NCBI GenBank assembly: GCA_904066235.2
Contig: CAJFCV020000001.1
Span: 3,286,001 to 3,350,000, forward strand
Direction: 5' to 3'
DNA from: Bursaphelenchus xylophilus
Lineage: Eukaryota; Nematoda; Chromadorea; Rhabditida; Aphelenchoididae
DNA: 64,000 nucleotides
Position numbers and translations under genes: made by a program. Numbering within the stretch: the first letter of the stretch is position 1; every line of letters begins with the position of its first letter. The notes under the pieces were generated by a model. It was given only the letters and a program-made list of their open reading frames with translations, was not told the DNA's origin and ran no database searches. Of the stretch, positions 14,234 to 27,709 are shown one piece after another.

Positions 14234-17200
14234 CTAGACGTCTTCCGAGTTTGCAATTGGGGCTTTTGTGGATGTCGGAGGGGATGGTGAGTCCGTTGGG
14301 GGGATTCGACGGACCGCAACAGGTCTGGTGATTCGATTTGAGGGGTAATCATCATTCTGAAAATTAATTTTGGATCAAAAATTCAAGTGCGACATCAATC
14401 ACCACGGATAACATCAGAAATCTTCCAAAAAATTCTATCAAAATCCTCTCAAATCACAGTAAAATCATTTTCAAGTCTCATCACCTTACCTTTTCCTCAA
14501 TTATAACTGGTTTTCCGGGGATAATCAGCGGCCTGGACGGGGTAGTTGGGCTCAAATCTCCAAAGTCCGGGCGAATTTTTGGTGGAGGTGAGCCGTTTGA
14601 GGTGCCGTCCGTGTAATTATCGCCGTTCATGAGGAGTTTCTCATCAGCTAAAATACGAATCCCATCAATTTTGATCTCAAAAATTCAAATTCCAATTTTC
14701 CCGCCAAAATTTTCAAATCTTTGGCATTCTGTTACAGAACGATTTTCTCGCCAAAAAAGGGTAAAATACGATATGTGGTGGCTCAAAGCCGCTTTTGCAA
14801 TCAATTTTGATGTCAAAAATTCAAATTTCAATTTTCCCGCCAAAATTTTCAAATCCTTGGCATTCTGTTTCATAACGATTTTCTGACCAAAAAAGGGTAA
14901 AATACGATATGTGGTGGCCCAAAGCCGCTTTTGCAACCACAAAAATTCTTTTTGAGACCTTTAAATACCCAAAAAAAATCATTTTTTAAATATTCCACTA
15001 CTCACCTGGTGTATATCCGCTTGTAGTCGTTGTTTTGTAAACATGACGTCTTCCTCGTTTGTAGCAGTAGCCCAGGATCAAAAATAGTACCACCAAGATC
15101 AACAAGATCGTCACAATCAAACTGATCAGGGATGTTTTCTCATCGTTAAAGGTCTGACTTGTGCCGTCCGGGTCATAGCTTCCGACCAGGCCCAAACTGG
15201 TGCTGTTATCGTTCCAAACCGATGGGTCTCGGATTCCACATGAGTCTCCGAACATGAGGAGTTTCGAGACGTTCGGTGCGATCACTGGTTTGTTGATTAT
15301 ATTGGCCAAAAGTTCGTGTTGATGTTCATCTTCGAGGTTGTATCTGGAGCTGATCATGGTGTCTTCGTCGTAATCAAAGGACATGGATAGGCCTGAAAAG
15401 GCAGCAAGAAACGTATTTTACCCAAAAATTGCAATAATCTACAAGCTTTTTACCATTTTTAAAAAATCGAAAAATTTGTAAAACCTCCAAAAAATCCGTC
15501 ATAATGACATTTTCTCCTCCTCCTCAAAAATCCCCAAAATTCATAAAATTTCCTAATCTCCCTACAACCTACCATTTAGACATCCTCCAAAGCCTTTGTT
15601 CGTCGTTGGGACCGGCGTAATTTGAAGAATACTTCCGGCATGAATCGGGATTCTGGGAATTCGAACCTCTCGTTTATCGCCGTCCAGGCGGATCGTCAGG
15701 GTTCGCTCGACTCTAGAGGCCGACATGGTGGGATTTCGCTCGATGCTGACCAAATGCAGACGTTCATCGCGGTGTTTCACCGAAAATTCTTCGCGGATTC
15801 CGCCAATTTCGACGACAACGCGACGACCGTAGTCCGCGACGAGGATCTGGATCCTGAAAATTGAATATAAGACCATAAAAACTAAAAATCAGAAAAGCAT
15901 GGCCATTTTATACGATGAAACATGTCCAAAACCTATTTAATCGTATAAGACGTCACTGTCCAATTATTGAAAAATTTACATTTCAATATCATATTAATCA
16001 GTTTACAGACAACTTTCTGAAGTTTCACACAACTCTGACCATTTTATACGATGAAATATGTCCGAATCATATTTCATCGTATAACATGTCGCACTTCCAA
16101 AACATCAAAAAGAATTAATCCACCACTCAACCTAGTCACTAAAGAAAAATATTAGCAATTCTTCGCCCAAGCCGGCATTTTATACGATGAAAAATTCTCC
16201 ATCGTATAAAATGTCACTTTCCCAAAATCCGTCCAGACCCCAAATCCTTACTCTCCAAAGCTGATGATAGGTGCCAGATCACTCTCCGTCTCCGGGAATC
16301 TCAATAATCCCCAGATTTTATCGACAAAACTCTGCTTCACAAATCCGAGGCTCTGTTCGATGGTCAACGCTTCGGAATCCGTAAGCTTCAAGGCCGTGGG
16401 TTTGTATTTGTCCTTCTCCTGCTGAAGGCAGGATCCGTCCATCTGGGAGCGGACTGCGAAATCCTTGGCACAATCGCAAACCGGGGTTTTCGGCTGGAAG
16501 GGCGAGACGGCGCGGCATGGTGCACCACGGCAAAGATCTTCGAGTTCAGTGCAGTCGAGGCATCCTTGCTGAAAATTTGATGATATACAGCCAACTTTTA
16601 ATTTTTTTTCGGCCTCAGGGCATCAAATTTTCTCAAAGTATTTTTGACGAAAATTTATGGATATTTTCTAGTTCAAAAAAGCCTACAAAATTTTCCTTTT
16701 TTTCCAACTTTTTTAAGATCGGCGTATTTTACAAAAACTCACTTTCTTTAGTCTCTAAACATACTTTAGGTTACTTTAATGCAATATAAAGTTGAAATTC
16801 CTATTTACCACTCCTAGAGAAATAAAAATTTTTACTAAAAAATTTTTCAAAAATTTATGGATATTTTCCATTTCAAAAAAGCCTACAAAAAACCCACAAA
16901 TTTTCATATTTTTTCTACTTCTCAGAATCGACAGTAAATCAAATTTCAACCCTTTAAAATACCTCCAACACCATCAAATGCTTCATCTACACCTTCTAAA
17001 ATCCAACCCGCGTCTTTTCTTACCTCAATAGCAAAGACTGGTCGTTCCGAATCCACCAAAATGGCTTCATTTTGTTCTCGGAGCACCTTCTCCATGTCCA
17101 AAATCTCTCCGCCGACTCTGATCTCCGCAATGCATCCCTTCAATGATGGGGGTTTTTCCAGGGTGTTCTCGAAGAATTTGTTTTTGAAATCGTCCTTGAC

Positions 17201-20200
17201 TCTGGCCGTTCCTCTGGCCTTTTTGTAGTATGATCCACCAATGAAAAGAACGTCATTCACCAATTGGTTCATGTTATAGATATCGTTCAGGCTGAACGCC
17301 TTCTCGTTCGGGGACAATTTGCAGATCTGTTCGTCGACCGTCAAGTACTGATAATTCTTTTGGTTATAAAACAGGGAAACGCGGATCCACTCGTTTCTAC
17401 CGTAACCGCCGGAACGCTTGATGGAGCAGGCTCGGCACACAAACTGCTGATTCGCTTCGATCAGGCAGGAAACTGCGGTCATTGTGTCTCTTTCGTAGTA
17501 GACTTGGTAGCGTTGTTTCGAGGACGAGGAGCCCAGCTCTTTGTGTTGGCCAAGGAGCACAAGGCCAAGGTCCTGAAAATTTTTAAATTGATGAAAAAAG
17601 TCTATTTTCTTCATTTACATTTCATATTCCATCAAAAACGAGCAAATTTGGACTTTTCAGGTTTTCGTGGTGGGACCCCAAATTGTCATTTTCATGGCTC
17701 AAACGTTGCGAAATTAGCCACAGGCATTCAAAAACTTTGGAAAGCTCATATACTATCGAATTCCCCTTCTTTCCGCCCCATTTCAATTATTTTCAATCTT
17801 TCGCTGCGAGACCCAAACCGAATTATCCAAACTCTCACAAACCCAAACCTAACCTCTACCACACCCTCAAAACGATCCAAAAAATCATTCTCACTCCCTC
17901 ACTCCTTACCGAATCACTTTTGAAGACCACCGAGACGGTTTGTGGTCCTCTGAACTGTGGGTAGTAGAAGAAAGCCAGATGCGTTGAGTTCCGATTCAGT
18001 GTGTACGCCTTCCTCGAATCTGGTGGGCTACACTTGGCAATTGAGCGGTTCAGTGCGGGCATTAACGCCGAGTTCGGGGCCTTGCACTGGCAGTAGCTGG
18101 CTTCGTATTTGGGGCAGATTTTGCGAAGAATATGCTGGGTCCGATAAACCTGGAGGCTGATCGAGCCGTCGCATTCCCAGGCGCCTCCGTTGAAATTGAT
18201 CCCGGTCACAGAGCCGTTGAGGACAATGTCCATCGAATCGATTTTGTTGGCTCTGCCGCGACTGGCCAAAGAAATGCCCGTATTTTGGCGCCCATCGATG
18301 AAAAGGACCAGGTTTCGGACGTCAACGGCTGCGGTGTGCCAGTGTCCGTCCGAGAGGAGCTTCATCGGACTGACGTATTGACTGACGGAGATTAGGTAAC
18401 CTAAAAATTGACAGAATTAGAAAAAAAAACGAAAAAAATACAAAAAAAATTCATCGTATAAGATGTCACCTTAAAATTTTTAAACGCTCAAAATAATACC
18501 CTCCTTCCAAAACTATTCGATTTTTTAATCAGGAACCATTTTATACGTTCAAAATTTTTCATCGTATAAAATGTCGCCTTCGTTAAAAACTGTGATTTTT
18601 TCGTCGAGATTGTTTTACAATGCTCCTGTAAGACCTCGATACATACTATTTATTCCAATTCACCAACTTTCAAACCGTTAATTCAAAAAACTTTCATCGT
18701 ATAAAATGTCGCTTTCGTTCAATAATGTGATTTTTACGTCGAGATTATTTTACAAGACTCTTCTGCGACCTCCATACATTCTATTTACTCCAATTCACCT
18801 ATTTTGAAACCGTTAATTCAAAAAAAAACTTTCATCGTATAAAATGTCCCTTTCGCTCAAAATCACCCATTTTTCTCCAAATTTCTCCCAATCTCACGAT
18901 AAACCCAAACTCTCCTCACCTTCAATAATATCCACACGAACCGGGCCATCTCCTCCCCTCAGGGTCAAGAACGGCGTGGATGGGATATCCGTTCGGAACG
19001 AAAAGGAAACCCAATGATGATCGTCGGTGATGTCGATTCCGATTCGGTCGGACCTCGAATTCAGTTCGAACAAGCATTTCGCGTTCGGAACCACCGATTG
19101 GCGACATCTGAGGGCCGTGGTTTTCAGCTCAATGCTCATATTTCCCATGTTTTCCGGTGGGAAAATGTGTAAAACTCCGGCGTACTCGTTCTCCAAGACG
19201 AAGACCTCTTCGACAGCTGCAAGAGTACTACTTTTTGGGGCTTTTACTTACTAGTTTTGCTGGAATTGAAATGGAATGTCCGCGATTTTCCACGAATCGA
19301 TTCGACGGTGAATTCGATCCTAAAACAATATAAATTTGTGTCAAATCTTTTAAATCTTGATAGCTAAGATGTTCCAAACTGTAGTAAAATGATTATTCTT
19401 ACATTCTATCCGATGCAAGATCAGGAATCCAGCTGACGGAGAGCTCTTGGAAGCAAGTATCGGCTTCGGCCATAGTCCATCGAAGAAAGGCCCAACTCTT
19501 GATCCTAAAATGCAAAATTTATATTTAAACCATCCAGAAGCATTTAAAATTACTCTATTTACAAAATCCACTTTATTTCTGGTCATTTCAGCAGTCTAGA
19601 ACACAATGCCAAAGTTGGCGGGAAAATTAAAATTTGAATTTTTATTGTCAAAAATTGTCAAAGATGGCCTACAGATATAATAAACTCATTTACTATAACA
19701 TCTGGTTTGTTTTACCCACCTAGAACACAATGCCAAACTTCGCGGGAAACCAAAAATTCAAATGTTTTCTTTATAAATCACTCCAAAACTTTGCCAGATC
19801 TATTTTTGCCATTTTCTGATTGCGCAATTCGTTATAATCCTCTTATTTTACACTTTTTGTAAACTAATCGCTTATTTGTTTATGCACGCTTATCGCCATT
19901 ATTTTGATCCGTTATTTTATTTGATCTTCGGATTTCGTTTTTCGGGCCCGCACAAAGGGAAGAGCGATCCAATAAAATGCCTATGATCCGGTTTTATGAT
20001 CCTTATAAGGAGTGCGGAGGGGATAAAAACAAAAAAGAAAGAAATAATCGAAATCGCAAATTCTCAAGGACATCGGGGAAAAATGCGAATTTCCGAAAGC
20101 GAAATGCAAAAACAAACACTCTAAGGCTTTGCATTGTTCCTGACATCAGTTTTACACTGTAAATTTCAAGTTTGTTGACTGAGAGAAACAGTTGACTCAG

Positions 20201-22054
20201 TTGATCAACTGTTACCTTGAGGTTGTAAACACGGCCTGAAGCATATAGGGGGTCGACAATTAGCTCAACTATATTAATTATGCCCATTTTATTCCCCATT
20301 CCACCTATAGATTGACTAGGAGAACACTTGAGCTACTCTGCATATTACAGTAGAGTAGATTACAATATCCATTTTTCAATCTTTGTTTGATCCTCCAAGA
20401 TTGTATATAACTCTCCCATTGGAGCCAATATACTATTTTAAATAAGTCACACCCATTTCAAGGCAAAACCAAACCAATCTCATTCATAATATAACACTTG
20501 ACCCAAATGTGTCAAGTCTTCCCCTCACTATATTTCCTTCTAAACTTACTGATATCCAACAGTTTTTGGCTCCGAATCCAACCGAGTCCATCGTTCCAGG
20601 GCGTTTCTGACCGAAAGTCCGACCGGCAGCAGGGATTCGGGATCACTCGGCATCTCACATTCCACATTGTAAACCTCTTTGCCAGCCAATAACGGGAGAA
20701 CCTTGGTGCCGGTTTGACCGCTCAGGAAGTGATCTCGACATGATTGGCGGGGTTCTGAAATTTGCTTGTTGTAATTTTGAGATTTTTTAAGTTATTTTTG
20801 AATATAAATTTTCCCGCCATTTTTGGCATTCTGTTTCAATACAATATTTTGATGGCAAAGTCAATCCAATCGCTCAAAAAATGAACTACATCTACTGATT
20901 TTAATTTCTACTTAGTTTGATGGCTATTTCTGACCGAATTCGCCCCTAATTTCTTAAAACATCTGATGACCTTGGATGGGAAAACAAAGCGAATTAGATT
21001 TGAGAGGATAAATGGTCGGATCTCGGCGGGCTTGTGTTTGTTTTGGATGAATTAGAAAGAAGGGTCCTTCAATTCGGGAAATTTGTCTCAATTTTAATGG
21101 GACTTTATAAATTTGGACAGAAAATCCCCCCAAAATCGTATTTTACAATGATAAAAACCATATTTTTGAATCATAATCAGGCGAATGATCAAACTCCCAT
21201 CAAAATTTTCGCATTTTTAAACAAAAAATTATATTGTAGTAGGTGAAATTATATTATACTAGCCAAACCCGCTCATTTTCTAACTTCAAACTCTCCGAAA
21301 TTAAGGTTACAGTACCCCATTATGTCCCCTCTTTCATTGTTCCTCAAAACTTCTCCCGATTCAAGGCCGAATCTCTCGGATTTCGGGGCCGTTTATCTCC
21401 ATCAGCTGACGGATTTACGATCCCAACTTTTGTGGCCCTAAATGGGCGCGCAATTCAATTTGGGGCCAATTGTTTTTAGAAACACAAACGAAACATTTTT
21501 AGGGCTCAGCTGGATGCGCGAAAAAAGATGCAACAGATGCGCCAAAGAAGGGAAGAATAACATGCTATTAAACGGGCTTTTCGCGCGGATTAATCGACAT
21601 GTTCATGTACCGTAATGGCCGATAATTGAGCGTGTGGGGTCAAGGGAGGTCCGAACTTTCTTTGGCCAGGATTTGGAGCTTCGGAAGGGTCAAAATTGAA
21701 CTTTTTTTGGAGATTTGGGCAATAATTTAGGTGTTGCATCAGAAAATCTCAAATTTCAGAATTTTTGTCGGTTAAAAACCACAGTCACAGCAAGAAAACA
21801 GTCCTCAACACTTTACTATTGCAATTTCACAACCTAATCTCTCAAGAAAACATCAAATTTCTTCAATTTTCGACGTCAAACATCAAAAATCAGAGGATTT
21901 TCTCTGACCCTTGAAATAATATATTTTAATGGCCTAAATTAACTAAAAACACAAAAAATCGAAAAAACACAACACTGTCTCACTTACCGACTGGACGAGG
22001 CGACTGCGCGTGCAATTGGAGTGCGAAAAGAAGGCCGATTATTGGCCAGAGCAT
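14234..22054 (-). CDS. neurexin-like transmembrane protein with laminin-G and EGF-like domains (itx-1/CASPR type)
   Basis: Twelve exons on the minus strand, all in phase, 1014 codons: 21988-22054, 20550-20754, 19403-19504, 19252-19319, 18920-19216, 17910-18400, 17024-17572, 16252-16568, 15573-15853, 15006-15392, 14490-14647, 14234-14356. Seen: a signal peptide (MLWPIIGLLFALQLHA); a cysteine-bearing N-terminal part; a laminin-G-like domain with DGHWHTAAVDVRNLVLFIDG; a cysteine cluster CPKYEASYCQC; a second laminin-G-like domain ending LKGCIAEIRVGGEILD; an EGF-like segment beginning CLDC; a third laminin-G-like domain ending GFGGCLNG; one membrane helix at about 880-902; a basic juxtamembrane YKRGRRHVYK; and a proline-rich tail of about 110 residues ending SEDV, a possible class III PDZ ligand. 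This matches the neurexin superfamily; among worm members the size and lack of a clear discoidin domain favour an ITX-1-like protein over NRX-1, but NLR-1 is not excluded. Expected role: cell-surface adhesion or junction organisation. Confidence 0.8.
14640..14940. repeat. tandem duplication of about 137 bp in intron 10 of the laminin-G gene
   Basis: GGTAAAATACGATATGTGGT occurs at 14760 and again at 14897, exactly 137 bp apart, each preceded by CAAATTTCAATTTTCCCGCC-like sequence and GGCATTCTGTT(T/A)CA. The unit carries the GTAAAATACG motif. The second unit is better preserved. Confidence 0.8.
15903..16215. repeat. three TATACGA hairpin elements in intron 8 of the laminin-G gene
   Basis: Copies at 15903-15955, 16038-16090 and 16175-16215. 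Each has ATTTTATACGATGAAA at the left and a TCGTATAA(A/G/C)A(T/C)GTC end at the right; the third has a shortened spacer. Pairs of arms are nearly perfect complements. Confidence 0.8.
18449..18848. repeat. one full and three half TATACGA hairpin elements in intron 5 of the laminin-G gene
   Basis: A full copy lies at 18535-18574 (ACCATTTTATACGTTCAAAA, then TTCATCGTATAAAATGTC). Right half-sites TTCATCGTATAA(A/G)ATGTC without a left partner occur near 18450, 18695 and 18830. The last two sit in a repeated stretch of about 130 bp that shares GTGATTTTT(A/T)CGTCGAGAT. Confidence 0.75.
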
Positions 22055-24400
22055 ACCTAAAACAAGATCAGGTAAAACTTGATAAAAATAAAGATGTAAC
22101 ATCGCGCAAAAGTTCAGAAAAGGTAAAATACGCCGTGTTTAGACTTCCGAAAATAATTGCGAGAAATAAAAAATAAGGTAACATCGGAATTTGACACATT
22201 TCCCAAAGGCCCCATGGATAATATAAAAAAGTTTCCTAAAGAAGTCAAAATCGATTTTAATGACTAGTACAGGTTCTAATATTGTGAAACAGGCTTTCTA
22301 AGCCCAGTATAGGTTATTTAAAGCATCTCGGAAAAGGAAAACACTAAAAAATCAGCTAAATTTTGATATTAAAAACAGTTCTGCCGCAAAAAAACTGATA
22401 AGAAATGCTGGAACACACGAACAGATAGCCAAAACTGATCATAAACAACAAGGTTTCTGCAGGATTTCTTTCAAAATTTTGCAAAAACAACATAAATTTG
22501 GAAATTCCACTTCTCAAGCTGCGCCCTGGCTTTGGTCCAAATTATTTGCCGAGTTATCCGCAAAATGCAAAACATTGTCCAAATGACTCAAAAAACGAAA
22601 TGAAAGGAATTCCAAGGTCGAATACCGAAATTTTCGTCAAATAGCGTGCTTAATAAGGCGAGAGATTTGAGGGATTAGCGAAAAAATCCCGACTCAAATG
22701 ACCTCAGGGCGCGATTTCCGAATTTTGATTGTTTCGGCTAATCGACTCTGACAGTCGGTGCAAATTTCAAACACTATCCGATGTTTGGAGAGGCATTCTC
22801 TTTGCTTTTGGACCGTATGTTACACTAGACCTAAAGTAATATCGGAAAATTCAAAGAAATTGCCTTAGGACATATGGTATTTGAAGAGTACAGTAAGAAA
22901 GATTTTTCTACCATAAGAAAAATTTTTTACCGACCATTGCGGCGCTAAAAATTCAATTCTTATATTTAAAATCTCCACACCGTGCGATCCGAAACTTTCG
23001 CACCGTGCAGCTCAATTTTTTCAAATTCCCATGCCCTCAGGGTCTCATTGCACATCTGACGCATCCCAATGCACACGCTCAAACTTTGAGACGCGATAAA
23101 TCTTGGCCGCAAATGGGTTTTCTTCGGGTTTCAAATTTGGGGCCGCACGGTGCATGCCCGTCTTGAAGTGGGTCGTATTCAAATTTCCGGATGGCCAGAG
23201 TTTTGATGGCGTTTGAGTGGGGGGCCGTCGTGGAGTGGGTAAAAGGTTACGCACCCACGGGAATCGGGTTTTGCGACAGTTATCATGGGGACAAATCGGC
23301 GCACTGTGCAATGATTTTTGACATTTGAATTGGCCGTCGCGAGGCGTCGCGAATCGAAAATTTTTGATTGTAGTGCATCCATTAGGTCTCTACGGCATAT
23401 ATGATGACCTATTTTTTGCTGGAAAAACTTTTGCCGCCTTTGAAAATTAAAAAAAAAATATTGCACTGTGCAGTATTTTTTTATCGTCAAATTTCTGACG
23501 TCGCTGAAGCAGTAGCAACAGATTTTTGATATTAATTTGTCGCTTATGGTCCAACAGTTGCAATAAAATCCAAATTTTTTCTTGCCATCCCCCTTCCTCC
23601 CTCAGGCAATAAAAAATGTATTCCCCGCACGGTGCAGTCCATAAAAAACGTCGCACTGTGCATAAAACCCTGCAAAATGTCTCAAAAATAGCCCGCTGGA
23701 GGATGTGCGATGCAAAAAACTTGTCGCGTGCCGGAGGGCATTTAAGACCGCTCAGCTTTTAACGAGTGGACATAAGGTGCGATCGCGACCTTAAGTAGGG
23801 AAACTTTGTGTGAAAACAAATCCCGAAACACTCGACCCGTCCTCCTCCTCCACCCCTCGAGTAATTAATGAGACATTTGAAATTCGGAAAAATGTGTGCG
23901 CGAAAAACGAAAAGAGCCGCCGGCAATTTGCACTTCCCTCTTAGCGCCTGAGGGCGGCCGGAAGATTTACGCGGATATTTGGGGACGGTAAATATTTGAT
24001 GATGATGGATGAGGAGGGTCGGGAGTGTTGAAACACGCAGAGAATGATAGTCTTGTTGAAAAAACTTAATTTTTGAGAAAAAAAAATTTAGAGATTTTTC
24101 GAAAAATTATTGAATTTTTTGTCTGGAAATGCATCCTCAAGGCTAGAAATTGCCTCAGATTTCCTAAAAAATTGAAAGTTTCCCAAAAAAAATCCAAAAA
24201 ACATGGTTTCAGCCGATCTTATCCATCTGATGTCTACTACAATATAATTTGATAGCCAGACCCTCCCCAAAACCGCAAAACGCAACAAATCCCCGCTTAA
24301 TCAAACAAATGCACCCCACCCGCCAATTGCTCGTGCGCAAATTGGCCTATCTTTGGCAAAAGAAATGAAAATCTCGCTTGGCTCCGCCCACTTTTAATGG
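22055..24400. other. upstream flank of the laminin-G gene, no gene seen
   Basis: Promoter-side DNA of the minus-strand gene, then the left edge of the palindrome-rich region. GCACNGTGC or close variants appear at about 22980, 23001, 23143, 23300, 23463, 23630 and 23652. TTTTAACGAGTGG and similar strings near 23757 have no clear meaning. No exon chain is visible. Confidence 0.4.
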
Positions 24401-24417
24401 CCATTGAAAAGAATTGG

Positions 24418-25990
24418 AATTGCACTGTGCAAAGGAAAAATAAAGTTAATGCACAGTGCGGTGGGTGAGAAAGGGTGATTGCACTGTGCAAAATAAGTTT
24501 TGGATTTTGCACCGTGCGATTTTTTGGAGTCGCACCGTGCGAAAAAATGGAATTTGAAATTGCACAGTGCAGAATGAAGGGAGTTGGAAATTGCACTGTG
24601 CAAAGGAATATGAAGGGAGTGCACTGTGCGATGGGTGAAAAAGGGTGATTGCACTGTGCAAAGTAAGTTTTGGATTTTGCACCGTGCGATTTTTAAGAGC
24701 CGCACCGTGCGAAAAACAAGTTTTGAAGTTGCACAGGGCAGAAAGGAGGGTAATTGGAAATTGCACTGTGCAAAATAAAGCTTTGAATTTTGCACTGTGC
24801 ATTTTGTGGACCGCACCGTGCAAAATCAAATTTTTAAAAACTGCACAGTGCAGAATGGCGGAAATTAGAAATTGCACGGTGCGAAAAGAAAAATATTTTT
24901 CCGCACCGTGCGAAATCAACTTTTTTCAAAATTTCCCCTTAAAACTAGGGAAATCGAAGTAATCCCTTTAGGGAATATTCGTCGAAGAACAATGGATCCT
25001 TCGACAAAAAAAGTGCCATCAAATGACCTTCTCTTATGCCGTCGCGGACTCTTGAAAACTCAAAAAACCGATGATTTGCAAACAAAATCCCATACGAAGG
25101 CCATATGCACTGTGCAGGCGTTCGATTGCATTTTTCAATTTTTAATTTTCCTAATTTTGATTTTTAACAAGCTAAAAATGAGATTTTTTGTTTTTCGCAC
25201 CGTGCAGACACTTTTTTAGGGCAAAAAGCAATCCGCACAGTGCAAAAAACTTTCTTTGCTCCAAGAAAATTTTTTGCACTGTGCAATCACCCCGGTTTCT
25301 TTTCAAGAATTCCGATCGCACGGTGCAATCAGCTTCCGCGCGACTTCAAAAGCCACCGCACTGTGCGGCCGAACAATCGCAATCTGTTCGTCGTGAATGG
25401 GCGATGAGAGCCCGAATCGGATGCGACATGAGACGCGCGACAAAGAGCCGCAGCGATTTCCGACTCTCATCACCGGAAATGTCGATTGCGACAAGTGCGA
25501 GTGAGCGCACTGTGCAGTGGCGACAATCGAAAAGTGGAGGCCTGCACTGTGCGGAAAATTTTGAATTGTGGATTGCACTGTGCAGAAGGAAAATTTTGAA
25601 AGATTCTGCGACATTGCATTGGGATTGCGGGGTGATTTGCACTGTGCAAAATTTTTCAAACCCTTTTTTTGAAAGATTGCACAGTGCGGTGACAAAACTT
25701 TATTTTTGCACGGTGCAAACCAAAATTTTCAGAGAAATCGATTGCACAGTGCGGGAAAGGGACTTAAAAATTTGCACGGTGCAGTCGAAAAATCGTCAGT
25801 TTCCCATTGCACTGTGCAAAAATTTTTTTTTTTTCTAAATTGCACGGTGCGATGAAAAAACTTTATTTTTGCACAGTGCAAAACAAAGTTTTGCGAGAAA
25901 TCGATTGCACAGTGCGAGAAAAGACCTGAAAATTTGCACAGTGCAGCCGTAAAGGCCCTCAATTTCCCATTGCACGGTGCGAAAAATCAA
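24418..25990. repeat. dense GCACNGTGC palindrome block
   Basis: Dozens of copies of YGCACNGTGCR with all four central bases (CACAGTG, CACTGTG, CACGGTG, CACCGTG), mostly 20-60 bp apart and flanked by A or T runs. Two internal direct repeats are visible: a unit of about 175 bp starting near 24418 and 24594, with a partial third from 24769, and a unit of about 165 bp starting near 25677 and 25839. Open frames here arise because the palindrome contains no stop codon in most phases. Confidence 0.9.
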
Positions 25991-27180
25991 AAAATCTACA
26001 GAGCGTCGGAAATCCCGCTAATTCCCATTTCTCATGCGATTCTTCAAGGTGTTGAAGGGCGAAAAAACAACAGAAAATCCCATTTGTTGTGACACCATTT
26101 TCGCAACGGTCCGAAACAAGGCCGCCGCTAATTAAGCCCGCGGTTTTTTAATGAAAACAGGGGGAAAATGGGGGAAAATCTCGGAAATTTTGAGGTGGAA
26201 ATTTGATTGTGAGACTACCTTCTGAAGGTGATGAAATTTTAAAAGCCCTGAGGGTGTCTATGGCCGAGAATTTTGCCAAAAATTAGTAACGTTTTAACAA
26301 AACCACCAAAATTTGGGGAAAATGATGACTCGGAAATATTAAAAGTCTCATAACTCAGATGTCTCTGCATAATGCGACTTCAAAACTTCAGTGATACGTT
26401 AAGATAGATTAGTTGTCATGCTGACAAGGTCTTATAAAATTCTGTGCACTTTTGTGGCCGTTATGGCCAAAATATTACTTTATCCACATTGACCAAAGAA
26501 ATCAAAATTTCAATAAAAATCATGATGTTATATGGCTATGTAAGGCTTCCCAAACTCGTATCAATGCTTGATTTATCATAAATGGTGCAGTAGCCCATCA
26601 GTTTAATACTTTATTTGCCGAAAATATCCAAAATCCCAAAGATTTGGCAAAAGTTGCCTCAAATATCCAAAGATTGTAACTTTTTCTAATTTCAACAATG
26701 TAAAATTACAGCTACATCCTCTTCAAGCCTCAAATTTACTACCTCTATCAATTGCCAGACAGTAAACTCTAACTTTCCCAAGAAAATCACCAAAAATCAT
26801 CAAAAATCCCCCCAAAACCTCTAAAATCACTCCAAAATCCCCTAGAAATCTCCGATTTACCGGGGTTCTTACTCCATTACCATGTGTACGACAAATCTTC
26901 GACTTAATCCAGTCGCTAATGGCCGAATCTTCCGTCCGGAACACCTGGCGCAGCCTCTTTGCAACGGTCTTTTGTAAGAAATTCCCCGATCCGGAAAGGG
27001 CTCGAAAACACCCCTTTAAATGGCTGGTCATTTCCGATATCAGATAATTTAGGACCCTGTGACATGCGGTTTCATAAACCGCTAAGACTTTTATTACCGA
27101 CCCTCTGGCGACTTCATAAATTTAAGTCCAAAATCCGGGATTTTCGCGGATTTTCGCTGCCAAAAAACAATTAAAATTGC
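25990..27180. other. gap between repeat blocks, no gene seen
   Basis: AT-rich DNA almost free of the GCACNGTGC palindrome. A minus-strand open frame near 26723-27031 has no recognisable domain and no convincing partner exon. Confidence 0.4.
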
Positions 27181-27437
27181 CGTACTAGTCGCGACATAAA
27201 GTCCTGACACATTTTGCACCGTGCGAAAGTTCGGGGTTTGGACGTCGCACCGTGCATTCTTCTTTCATTTCATCCGCACTGTGCATCTTTTCGCATTTGT
27301 CGCCGCGATTTCCCCTTTTTGCGCTAGCGACGTGCACTTTCGCGCGCGACAAACCCGAATTTGGGGGCGCGACGTCCAAATCCCGAACTTTCGCACGGTG
27401 CAAAATGTGTCAGGACTTTATGGCGCGACTAGTATTA
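27181..27437. mobile_element. foldback element with palindrome-bearing arms
   Basis: Left arm from TACTAGTCGCGACATAAAG at about 27183 and right arm ending CTTTATGGCGCGACTAGTA at about 27434 are complementary over roughly 65 bp, enclosing about 120 bp. GCACCGTGC on the left arm pairs with GCACGGTGC on the right arm, so the palindrome is part of the mobile unit. No coding capacity. Confidence 0.8.
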
Positions 27438-27709
27438 CGAGGGCCAAATCTCTCGGGTTTAGTTGCGCGGTAATCCGAGTAATTACGGGCTTCGGTTTGC
27501 GCGTCGTCTTCCATCTTTGTCGCAACGGAAATGCGACAAAAATGGGGGCGAAAGGTGAGGGCAAACAAAGAAAGTGCGGGAAGAAGGCAGCGATTGCGCA
27601 AGTGGAGCCGGAAGAGTCGCGTAATGTGGATGGCTCATTACATGCGTTGTCCGGAACGAAGCCAGGCATTTATGGAGACGAGTCAAGTGCGCGAAAAGTC
27701 AAGATTTGC

